The position numbers and the translations under genes were made by a program. Shown here one piece after another: positions 1 to 10,075 of a DNA stretch of 64,000 bases (position 1 is the first letter of the stretch; every line of letters begins with the position of its first letter). Where the stretch lies: contig SCFE01000104.1 in assembly GCA_004352715.1 (NCBI GenBank), positions 170,390 through 234,389 on the forward strand, given 5' to 3'. Origin of the DNA: Hofstenia miamia (lineage: Eukaryota; Xenacoelomorpha; Acoela). The notes beneath the pieces were generated by a model, which was given only the letters and a program-made list of their open reading frames with translations, had not been told where the DNA came from and ran no database searches.

Positions 1-3000
1 ATTATGCTATTACATCTAGCCCTATTAGGAAATTACAAGATCTGTTTGTGTTATCTTGTACAGAATTTATTACATATGATTACTAGTGGACTGACGGACT
101 ATCAATTCATCCCTTTTGTCATGACTGTATTGATTGTTCACATGTACTCTAGGTTGGCATGTAATTATTTATATGTAAGGTTATTATATGTAAGAACTCA
201 TAACAAGCTAATGCATCCTGGTTGCGAGATTCCCTTAATAGACAACTTCGTTAATAACAAGAACAATCAATACATTAAATTAATAAGGTATCACACATTA
301 TCACTCTCGTACTCATGCACACTATTTCATTACACTGAGTCATCTGAATTGTGGTTGGTGTCTCTATCGATGTTTCAGTATCATATGGAAATACTCTTTG
401 TAGCGTAATTCTTCAATTCCTCTTTTGTGCTTTGTTGCAGGTCGGGTAAGTGTACCCTGTACTTTGTACCCTCTGTCTCATGTCTTGGATCTAAAACAAT
501 AGTTGTTAGTTTCGTATCAATACTAGTTGATGAGATAATAGTTTAATCAGTTAACAACTAAACAATAGAACTGAAAGAAGAGAGATGGAGATTGGAGTCT
601 GTCACCTACCGTACTATCTAAGGAGGAACCAATTGTCACAGCAGCTCCTAAATTAAGCTAAGACTTACTAGTATGAAGGTTGGCAAGATTCTATAAGAGT
701 TTTCCTCTGTTTATCTGACTATCAATTCATTCACTTGCATGTAATAATTGATATTCCAAAATCTTTCATGCTTTTCTCAAGATGTTCTTATTGTTAATTA
801 TTATTTGTTTTGAAGAATTTCAAGTATAACAATTTCATTTGTTTAATGAAAAGCAATATATATTAATATTACTCTAAAAATCAAAGTTTAAGAATTTTGT
901 AAAAATCTATTTCAAGTGTTAATAAATTCAAATATTTATGAAGTTTAAAATTCAATTATGAAAAGTAATTTTCTATTCTACATTTACACTTTTGACAATC
1001 TTGTGCTTAGGCATGTTGTAATGTTAAAGTTTCAATTAAAATTTAAAACTGAGTATTTACCATTTTGAAAGATATTTCTAGTTGATAATTGTTAAGTCAT
1101 TATGCTTAATATAGAGTTTCTATAATTAGAATCAAATAGCAAGACTAAACCAATATTGTAAACAAAGAGCAGAACTATCACTGGTTGAATGAAATTAGTA
1201 TTACCCAATATTTGTGTACAAATATTATTCTGTAGTTTTACATTAATTTGAAATTTACTTTCTTCAAGAGTGGTTTTGTTTTCTTAATCAGTTTAACTCA
1301 ATTAACCTTACTTAAAGTATATTTTATTTGGGGGATTATACATGCAGATAATTGAATATGGCTCAGGGGCACAAACCAATTGCTGCTTGGTAGATGAGCG
1401 TAAATTTTGACACCAAGAGCTTTTTGTGGCTTAATTTGGTTTAGTGTAGGTATATGGATAGCTTATTAGATAAAATAATGAATTCACCATTTATTCACAT
1501 GTACAATTGCTTAATAATATTTTTTATATGGACTTCCATTTCATTAGGGAGTTCATTATTATATATTTTTATGTGAGATGAACAACCCTAGTTTTGAAAA
1601 TTGAAGAAATAGAAAATGATAAATGAAAAAGCCCACTTAAAGATAATGTTATCTCCTCTGCAGCTGGAAGTGATTCAGTTCAGCCAGATGCCAATTGCTA
1701 TGTTATCTACATATAATATTAAGTGTTATATTTAATTCTGAGTGGGTGCAGCATTACGATTATTAAGACATTGGAAATTACTGAGACCTGATTCTACAAT
1801 ATATTTGAATTTGAAAATCATAAATTTGTAAATATCAATTGAGCAAGGAGTATTTTTATGCAAGTATCATTGAAGTTTTAGCATAAAATACATTTTAACT
1901 TAACCAGATACAAACAGAGTATATTAAGATTGTATTTGGCTTATTTACTCTCCAAAAATTGATATTTAATCACACACTGTTAAAACTACATTATGGTGCA
2001 CAGATATAATTAAAAATAAATGTGAATAAAAATTACCATTGCCAATTAATATTAAATAGGAGATCCTTGTTCTTGATAACAATTTGAATCCTTGGGTGTT
2101 GCTTATTGAAAACTTCTACAGGCTTCAACTGAAGTCTTCAAAAACTAAATTTCTATCAATTTTATGCTAATTTTGTGAGGACAGCATATTTATAATTGAG
2201 GAGCCATTTGTTAGGAGCCATTTGTTCATCTTAATTCCTTCAACCAGTCCTAAATTGTACAGTTGGCATATTTCCTACAGAAATTGAGTCAAGATATCTT
2301 TATCATCTGGGCTTCCTACTGAAATTTGTTATATTGATTTTCCTGAAGTCAGCATTGGTTGAAATTTTCCAAAAGAGGAATCAATCTTTTGCTAATAGTT
2401 TGCACTGTAGCAAAGAGATTTTTCATCAACTCTGATTTTGTTGACAACCTTAAGCTGATTAGTATGCAAACAATATTAAAAAAGTTAAAGTTGAAAAACA
2501 AGTAAATCTTTTCTAAATATTTAGAAAGATAATTATTTTAAACCATACTTATACATATTTTAAAAGTTTTAAGGTCAAAATAAGGTCAAAAGTTTATAAC
2601 CTTTAGAATTAGGTATAAAAATTTGCAATTTTTGTTTTTCAAGGAGAAGCAATACATTAATGATTTTCATTAAAAGCTCCTTAAGACTGTCTAATACAAA
2701 ACCAAAAATTTTTTAATAACAGAAAATCTGAGAAAATTTAATGTTTTGTACTTAAATTGAAAAGAAAAGCTTAAAAGGGGAGGAAGCCTCTACTCATAAA
2801 TATACAATGTCATTTCCAATTGATTTAGCTTTAAGAATTTAAGTTTCTTGCTTAAAAAAATATTTGAAAAAATCCTTGCATAATTGCAAACTATTAAAAA
2901 AGAACAAGGATTAAAATACTAATAAATATTTTGCAAATATTAATAAAAGGGGTATGATTGTTTAGAGAGTGAAAACTGCATTCAATAAGGTAATAAAGGA

Positions 3001-3819
3001 AAAATTAGTGCAAGAAACAAAGTACTATGAAATGAATAGGGCTTCTAAAATGCTTTGAACCTGAATTAACCTCAATTTTGGATGCTTTGCCAAAAAATGA
3101 AAACCATATATTACATGTCTTAGTGAATAATTGGTGCAATTAGTTCATTAATTCTTACAGAATATGGATTACTAAGTATAATATGCAATTCTATATTCAT
3201 GCTTCTTACATCCTAGTTTATTATATTCAGCATAGAATACACAAATTTACCAAAAGCTAAGAAATGTTTATGTCAATTTTTTAAGTAAGAACATTGTGTT
3301 TTTAGTAAAAGTCTAAAGTTTTCTCTAGCTGGAGTCCTGTCATTTCTAGCTTGAATCATATCATTTGATTTTTGTAAATTTATTGTACAAATCAATGTAT
3401 TTTGTCTGATATTCAGGTTTTCTGCAAATTACAATGTGCTTGGTCAAGTTGTTGACTAGTATTATGATCTGAAGAAGATCATCTGAAGTCAGTTGTCTTG
3501 AATTGCCAATAATGTAGAAAGGTATTTATTGTGACATAATCTATCAAGACTATCATGATTGGTCAGGATGAGAGGAAAAGAATGAAGAAACAAAGACTAA
3601 AATTATTATTGATTATAATGATTAATTGTAAATCATGATAGGATTGATTATTCAGTTTGTAAAATGTTTTGTGCAGTTAATACTTAAAATTATACTCGAC
3701 AGTATTTGACAAAACAAAAGATGGTCAAACAGCATAGTCAAATTAAAGCTGACGTTGCGTAAAATTAACAGAAATATTAAAGCGAGGGAAAACTGTCAAC
3801 AAGAAAGAATAGCAGGTAT
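1..3819. other. AT-rich stretch without a recognisable gene
   Basis: I see no conserved protein, RNA gene or transposon terminus here. One open frame (4-408, plus, 134 codons) exists, but its product is rich in Leu, Tyr, Ser and His with no domain I know, and it could be chance. The rest is A/T-dominated with stops in all frames. It could be intron or intergenic DNA. Confidence 0.5.
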
Positions 3820-4838
3820 NNNNNNNNNNNNNNNNNNNNNNNNNNNNNNNNNNNNNNNNNNNNNNNNNNNNNNNNNNNNNNNNNNNNNNNNNNNNNNNNN
3901 NNNNNNNNNNNNNNNNNNNNNNNNNNNNNNNNNNNNNNNNNNNNNNNNNNNNNNNNNNNNNNNNNNNNNNNNNNNNNNNNNNNNNNNNNNNNNNNNNNNN
4001 NNNNNNNNNNNNNNNNNNNNNNNNNNNNNNNNNNNNNNNNNNNNNNNNNNNNNNNNNNNNNNNNNNNNNNNNNNNNNNNNNNNNNNNNNNNNNNNNNNNN
4101 NNNNNNNNNNNNNNNNNNNNNNNNNNNNNNNNNNNNNNNNNNNNNNNNNNNNNNNNNNNNNNNNNNNNNNNNNNNNNNNNNNNNNNNNNNNNNNNNNNNN
4201 NNNNNNNNNNNNNNNNNNNNNNNNNNNNNNNNNNNNNNNNNNNNNNNNNNNNNNNNNNNNNNNNNNNNNNNNNNNNNNNNNNNNNNNNNNNNNNNNNNNN
4301 NNNNNNNNNNNNNNNNNNNNNNNNNNNNNNNNNNNNNNNNNNNNNNNNNNNNNNNNNNNNNNNNNNNNNNNNNNNNNNNNNNNNNNNNNNNNNNNNNNNN
4401 NNNNNNNNNNNNNNNNNNNNNNNNNNNNNNNNNNNNNNNNNNNNNNNNNNNNNNNNNNNNNNNNNNNNNNNNNNNNNNNNNNNNNNNNNNNNNNNNNNNN
4501 NNNNNNNNNNNNNNNNNNNNNNNNNNNNNNNNNNNNNNNNNNNNNNNNNNNNNNNNNNNNNNNNNNNNNNNNNNNNNNNNNNNNNNNNNNNNNNNNNNNN
4601 NNNNNNNNNNNNNNNNNNNNNNNNNNNNNNNNNNNNNNNNNNNNNNNNNNNNNNNNNNNNNNNNNNNNNNNNNNNNNNNNNNNNNNNNNNNNNNNNNNNN
4701 NNNNNNNNNNNNNNNNNNNNNNNNNNNNNNNNNNNNNNNNNNNNNNNNNNNNNNNNNNNNNNNNNNNNNNNNNNNNNNNNNNNNNNNNNNNNNNNNNNNN
4801 NNNNNNNNNNNNNNNNNNNTATATATATATATATATAT
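3820..4838. other. Assembly gap of 1000 N ending in a (TA)n run
   Basis: N from 3820 to 4819, exactly 1000, so probably a placeholder length. The first bases after it are a short TA microsatellite, so the assembly probably broke in a simple repeat. Confidence 0.95.
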
Positions 4839-4865
4839 GTGTTTTTAGTGGATTTACTCTTAGTT

Positions 4866-5040
4866 TTATAGAAGCAAAATGTTTAGCAAGAGAAGCACAG
4901 TTTCGAGAGTTTGAACCGCTTTTTCGGGAAATTTATTAGAATGAAATAATATTGTGTCATCTGCATATTGTATAACGTCACATGTTACTTGCTCGGACAA
5001 ATCATTTATGTGCATGGCAAAACCTAGTGACCTCCACTGT
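4866..5040 (-). pseudogene. Non-LTR retrotransposon reverse transcriptase fragment
   Basis: The minus strand encodes a short piece of a LINE reverse transcriptase palm. An INDL segment is followed about 15 residues later by QYADDTILF, the YADD catalytic box with its usual hydrophobic strand. Homology starts near 5037 and fades toward the N gap at 4819, so only about 55 codons survive. The conserved glycines before the INDL segment are changed and no start is recognisable. It abuts, in opposite orientation, a different non-LTR fragment that runs rightward from about 5045. A CR1/L2/jockey-like clade is likely from the motif spacing, but I cannot be more exact. Confidence 0.7.
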
Positions 5041-6130
5041 TTTACCCTGTGACTCACCTTTTCAAAAGAATTGGCTGGAACCGGTACATGAAAACATTTT
5101 TAGTGACATCATTTCCGGATGCAACGAATACAATAAAAAAAGATTAACCGCCTTTAAAGGCAAATTTCAAGGTTCTTGGTTGAATGCACTGCCATCAAAA
5201 TCTCTGGGTTTAAAATGTACTGACGCTCAATTTAGAATTAGTTTTGCTCTACGTACGGGCTCTAAAATTTGTGAAAACATATTTGTTCATGTGAAACACC
5301 TGTTGAAGAATTAGGTACCCATGGGTTATCTTGCAAGAAGAGTGCTGGCAGATTTAGCCGACATAGTCACCTAAATGATTTTTTTAAACCCCCAATGGGT
5401 ACTGCCGGCTACAATTCTGTTTTAGAGCCACCAGGTTTATGTCGAAGCGATGGGAAACGACCAGACGGAATGAACTTAATACCCTGGTCTCGCGGACAAT
5501 CTCTCGTGTGGGACGTCACCGTTGTGGATTCACTGGCGCCTAGTCGCATTTGTCGGGACGTTAATCATATCAAAGATGCCGAGGAACGCAAAGCTGCAAA
5601 GTATACCGAAATATCCAACAGCGGGTACTTGTTCCAACCCCTTGCTTTCGATACTCAAGGAAANNNNNNNNNNNNNNNNNNNNNNNNNNNNNNNNNNNNN
5701 NNNNNNNNNNNNNNNNNNNNNNNNNNNNNNNNNNNNNNNNNNNNNNNNNNNNNNNNNNNNNNNNNNNNNNNNNNNNNNNNNNNNNNNNNNNNNNNNNNNN
5801 NNNNNNNNCCAACCCCTTGCTTTCGATACTCAAGGAAATTGCGGACCTTCGACGAAAAGTTTTTTGAAAAATCTAGGAGACAAACTTGTAAATATATCTG
5901 GCGATAAACGAGCAAAAGAATTTCTGTATCAATTAATAACATCGATAATTATTCAACATAATGCCGCTTGTGTACTAGGGACTTTAGATAAACAAGAACG
6001 CATGGACAGGTTTATGTCGAAGGTATTGTCATTGCGACTTGTTCAGGTTGTGCTAATCGACATTTGATCGCGGATAACATTCAGTGGTTTTCTGATGAGA
6101 AAAGAAGTATAGAAGACATATTTGGCTAAA
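5041..6130 (+). pseudogene. C-terminal part of a non-LTR retrotransposon polyprotein, frameshifted
   Basis: Three successive plus-strand frames give parts of one protein. Frame one (to about 5314) carries WLNALPSKSLGLK and an ALRTG segment, typical of the post-RT region of a LINE family common in invertebrate genomes. A second frame (about 5305-5390) carries ELGTHGLSCKKSAGR followed by RH and LND, a Cys/His motif. A third (5395-5663) has SDGKRPDGM and LVWDVTVVDSLAPS, then runs on after the 145-N gap to a region ending NAACVLGTL near 5985. The RPD...WDVTVVD spacing resembles a PD-(D/E)XK nuclease core; that is inference. At least two frameshifts make it inactive. The gap inside is probably false, because its flanks overlap. 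Confidence 0.72.
5664..5808. other. 145-N gap with overlapping flanks
   Basis: The 30 bases before the gap (5634-5663) recur as the first bases after it (5809-5838). This pattern means two contigs overlap and were not merged; the true gap is probably zero or negative. Confidence 0.85.
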
Positions 6131-6600
6131 AAGGGGTTGTATGTGTCGTTAGTTATTGAAGTAAATGATTGCCAATCACATTCGTTTCTAGCCTGAAGAT
6201 GCTGTGATTTTAAATCAAGTTTAAGATCGTTTTAATGTTGGCATTGTGGAATTAACTGATGAATTGGAAGTTGCCTCATATATTCCTGTAGAAAACAAAG
6301 CTTCTTGATATTGGTCTTAACATGCGCTTTTTTTGAAACTCATTTGTACTTATGTGTTCATTTTTTGATGTTTATGTTATTAAACGTTGATTAATAAAAA
6401 AATATGAATTAATAAAAAAAAATTCTGAAATAGTACATAGGTTGTAGATAGTGCTGGCAGAGGCCCACCAAGTGGGGGAACGTTCCACCAACGCCTAACA
6501 GAGCACAGGCGCTTACATTCCTTATGAAATGTATGCCAAAAGCAACCATAACAGTACATATATATTAACTATTGGTTTTACTCTGTTTACAAAGGTAGGC
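6131..6600. other. Non-coding 3' remnant and spacer
   Basis: No coding potential seen. The segment follows the plus-strand LINE fragment and includes a more G/C-rich patch at about 6450-6530 that may belong to a LINE or SINE tail, but I cannot assign it. Confidence 0.35.
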
Positions 6601-6859
6601 AACATTTAGAAATTAGAAATTAGAAATTATCTTTATTTCAGAATGAAGCACTTCAAACTGACTAAATTTACAAACTATAAAAAAATTCACTTCACTTGAA
6701 GAGTTGTTTGCGGCATTTCACGGACGTGATAGCTCTGGTGTTGTCTTCCTTTCGTGTCGGTGTTTTTGGTAAGGGTTGGAGATTTGGGAAGTAGATAATG
6801 CAAATAGGAAGCGGAGAAAATTTCTAGATTGATGATTTTGTAACGTGTGAATATGGTAG

Positions 6860-7859
6860 NNNNNNNNNNNNNNNNNNNNNNNNNNNNNNNNNNNNNNNNN
6901 NNNNNNNNNNNNNNNNNNNNNNNNNNNNNNNNNNNNNNNNNNNNNNNNNNNNNNNNNNNNNNNNNNNNNNNNNNNNNNNNNNNNNNNNNNNNNNNNNNNN
7001 NNNNNNNNNNNNNNNNNNNNNNNNNNNNNNNNNNNNNNNNNNNNNNNNNNNNNNNNNNNNNNNNNNNNNNNNNNNNNNNNNNNNNNNNNNNNNNNNNNNN
7101 NNNNNNNNNNNNNNNNNNNNNNNNNNNNNNNNNNNNNNNNNNNNNNNNNNNNNNNNNNNNNNNNNNNNNNNNNNNNNNNNNNNNNNNNNNNNNNNNNNNN
7201 NNNNNNNNNNNNNNNNNNNNNNNNNNNNNNNNNNNNNNNNNNNNNNNNNNNNNNNNNNNNNNNNNNNNNNNNNNNNNNNNNNNNNNNNNNNNNNNNNNNN
7301 NNNNNNNNNNNNNNNNNNNNNNNNNNNNNNNNNNNNNNNNNNNNNNNNNNNNNNNNNNNNNNNNNNNNNNNNNNNNNNNNNNNNNNNNNNNNNNNNNNNN
7401 NNNNNNNNNNNNNNNNNNNNNNNNNNNNNNNNNNNNNNNNNNNNNNNNNNNNNNNNNNNNNNNNNNNNNNNNNNNNNNNNNNNNNNNNNNNNNNNNNNNN
7501 NNNNNNNNNNNNNNNNNNNNNNNNNNNNNNNNNNNNNNNNNNNNNNNNNNNNNNNNNNNNNNNNNNNNNNNNNNNNNNNNNNNNNNNNNNNNNNNNNNNN
7601 NNNNNNNNNNNNNNNNNNNNNNNNNNNNNNNNNNNNNNNNNNNNNNNNNNNNNNNNNNNNNNNNNNNNNNNNNNNNNNNNNNNNNNNNNNNNNNNNNNNN
7701 NNNNNNNNNNNNNNNNNNNNNNNNNNNNNNNNNNNNNNNNNNNNNNNNNNNNNNNNNNNNNNNNNNNNNNNNNNNNNNNNNNNNNNNNNNNNNNNNNNNN
7801 NNNNNNNNNNNNNNNNNNNNNNNNNNNNNNNNNNNNNNNNNNNNNNNNNNNNNNNNNNN
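6860..7859. other. 1000-N gap with overlapping flanks
   Basis: The last 28 bases before the gap (6832-6859) recur with one mismatch as the first 28 after it (7860-7887). The gap is probably a failed contig merge, so open frames drawn across it should be ignored. Confidence 0.85.
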
Positions 7860-7911
7860 ATGATTTCGTAACGTGTGAATATGGTAGACAGTGGAGGTTA
7901 CAGCGAGAATG

Positions 7912-8235
7912 CTAGTATTTCTTGAAGAATCTGTTTGGAAAAATAAACGTAAATCTCCTATCAATATCTCTTTCAGGGGCTGGTAAACGTTCCCGGAGAC
8001 TTGTAGAAGCATAGTCACTTCTTCCAGGTACTAGATCTGATAGTAAATGGTCCTCATAGTACATTCTCTTCAACAGCTTTTCATCTGACTTTCTCACAAT
8101 TGTTTCAATAGATTCAAAGTTATCCGTATATCCCAGTCGCATTGCCTTCCTCTGTAGTTTGTCTATGAGTTGCTGTAATGACTTCCTGCATCCTCCCCAT
8201 ACTGAAACCGAATAGGTTATGTTTGGCAATATCAA
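7912..8235 (-). pseudogene. LINE reverse transcriptase C-terminal (thumb) fragment
   Basis: A 107-codon minus-strand frame opens with LPNITYSVSVWGG, the segment that follows the RT palm in CR1/L2/jockey LINEs, then a QLIDKLQRKAMRL helix and a basic C-terminal part. The catalytic YADD box would lie upstream and is absent, so this is only the tail of ORF2. The frame ends at a stop inside a region that might continue in other frames. It is the coding remnant of the element at 6604-8260. Confidence 0.7.
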
Positions 8236-8260
8236 CGCAGTGTAATTGATGTTTCAATTA

Positions 8261-8779
8261 TTGCAATAATTGGGAATCGATTAATTTATTGCATACTTTA
8301 AAAATCGATAAATGTTTTACTTAAGAAAGACTGCCAATTATTTCAGATTAATTAAAAACATTTTCACGAGCATATGCAGTTGAGATGTTTGCTGAAACAT
8401 CAATTCCCGATTTGAAAAGCATTGTTGTCCTTTCTATTAACATAGCATTGAGTGTAATGGACAGTTAGGTTGCTCAAGAAATGTTTTATGCTACCACCAC
8501 CAAGTTTACCTGTTTTGTATATTGAAGGCTTATGATAACCCTTATTTTACATAATAACAATAATTTTATTGATACAAAATTATAATTACAATCATTCAAA
8601 ATCATCTACACATTTACAAAATGTAATTATTTAATTACTATTAACACTAAATTTATAAAATTAATAATGGATGCAAAAATATTCGATTCATATTTACTTT
8701 TTAAAATGATTAAGAAAAATTATCAACAAATTCACAAAATTAACCTAATACGATTTACAGCATTCTTTATTTCGATCTA
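8261..8779. other. AT-rich spacer, nothing recognised
   Basis: Short frames only, high A/T, no terminal repeats or protein motifs seen. Confidence 0.5.
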
Positions 8780-9075
8780 GTCATGAAGATCTAAAGGTCT
8801 TGCTAGGATCATATTAGCATTGCCTCACATTAGCGCAATTGAGAGAGACTGTAAAAATCTAAAGGGAGCAGTAGTCACATCTTTATTGTGGATTTTCCGC
8901 GATTCAGCAAGGCGGGCCCGCTTCCGAAAAGTCTTAATTGAGGTAGTTGAGAAGCCCCCTAGTGTTTCTAACGCAAAGGGCACAAATGTATAACCATCAG
9001 ATTCACAATTATTAAAGTGCTTTGAAAATTTGCGATCTTCACCTACTCCTAGAGACCAGCCTGCATTGGGGGCCG
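8780..9075 (-). pseudogene. Second type of non-LTR retrotransposon C-terminal domain, fragment
   Basis: Read on the minus strand from the gap edge at 9075, one frame stays open to a TGA at 8825-8827 and continues in the same frame to about 8780. It contains KHFNNCESDGYTFVPFALE followed by TLGGF, then a basic helix and an LSIALM segment, stop, GNA. The 'GY.F.PFA.ETLG ... LSI.L..GNA' arrangement is the C-terminal domain of invertebrate non-LTR polyproteins, similar in layout to but clearly diverged from the plus-strand copy at 5.4-6.0 kb. There is no methionine start, so it is easily missed. The upstream part is lost in the gap. Confidence 0.6.
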
Positions 9076-10075
9076 NNNNNNNNNNNNNNNNNNNNNNNNN
9101 NNNNNNNNNNNNNNNNNNNNNNNNNNNNNNNNNNNNNNNNNNNNNNNNNNNNNNNNNNNNNNNNNNNNNNNNNNNNNNNNNNNNNNNNNNNNNNNNNNNN
9201 NNNNNNNNNNNNNNNNNNNNNNNNNNNNNNNNNNNNNNNNNNNNNNNNNNNNNNNNNNNNNNNNNNNNNNNNNNNNNNNNNNNNNNNNNNNNNNNNNNNN
9301 NNNNNNNNNNNNNNNNNNNNNNNNNNNNNNNNNNNNNNNNNNNNNNNNNNNNNNNNNNNNNNNNNNNNNNNNNNNNNNNNNNNNNNNNNNNNNNNNNNNN
9401 NNNNNNNNNNNNNNNNNNNNNNNNNNNNNNNNNNNNNNNNNNNNNNNNNNNNNNNNNNNNNNNNNNNNNNNNNNNNNNNNNNNNNNNNNNNNNNNNNNNN
9501 NNNNNNNNNNNNNNNNNNNNNNNNNNNNNNNNNNNNNNNNNNNNNNNNNNNNNNNNNNNNNNNNNNNNNNNNNNNNNNNNNNNNNNNNNNNNNNNNNNNN
9601 NNNNNNNNNNNNNNNNNNNNNNNNNNNNNNNNNNNNNNNNNNNNNNNNNNNNNNNNNNNNNNNNNNNNNNNNNNNNNNNNNNNNNNNNNNNNNNNNNNNN
9701 NNNNNNNNNNNNNNNNNNNNNNNNNNNNNNNNNNNNNNNNNNNNNNNNNNNNNNNNNNNNNNNNNNNNNNNNNNNNNNNNNNNNNNNNNNNNNNNNNNNN
9801 NNNNNNNNNNNNNNNNNNNNNNNNNNNNNNNNNNNNNNNNNNNNNNNNNNNNNNNNNNNNNNNNNNNNNNNNNNNNNNNNNNNNNNNNNNNNNNNNNNNN
9901 NNNNNNNNNNNNNNNNNNNNNNNNNNNNNNNNNNNNNNNNNNNNNNNNNNNNNNNNNNNNNNNNNNNNNNNNNNNNNNNNNNNNNNNNNNNNNNNNNNNN
10001 NNNNNNNNNNNNNNNNNNNNNNNNNNNNNNNNNNNNNNNNNNNNNNNNNNNNNNNNNNNNNNNNNNNNNNNNNNN
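9076..10075. other. Assembly gap of 1000 N
   Basis: Flanks do not overlap. The C-terminal end of the Penelope-like element to the right probably runs into it. Confidence 0.95.

Larger units (their letters stand above)
6604..8260 (-). mobile_element. 3' part of a CR1/L2-like LINE with short-repeat tail
   Basis: On the minus strand an RT C-terminal region (7912-8235) is followed by a non-coding 3' region that ends near 6605 in about three tandem copies of ATTTCTA just after an AATAAA-like box. CR1/L2-type LINEs typically end in a short tandem repeat rather than poly(A), so this is probably the true 3' end. A 1000-N gap lies inside (6860-7859), but its flanks repeat each other and it is probably artificial. 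The 5' side beyond about 8260 shows no further RT, so the copy is 5'-truncated, the usual outcome of aborted reverse transcription. Confidence 0.65.

Noticed and set aside
4-408. 134-codon plus-strand open frame
   Set aside because: No recognisable domain. Its length is only marginally above chance for a 64-kb AT-rich window read in six frames.
6847-7863. Long 'ORFs' across runs of N (also at 3755-4939, 9022-10128, 38884-40110, 40741-44192)
   Set aside because: They are open only because N cannot encode a stop. Only the real-sequence flanks were used.
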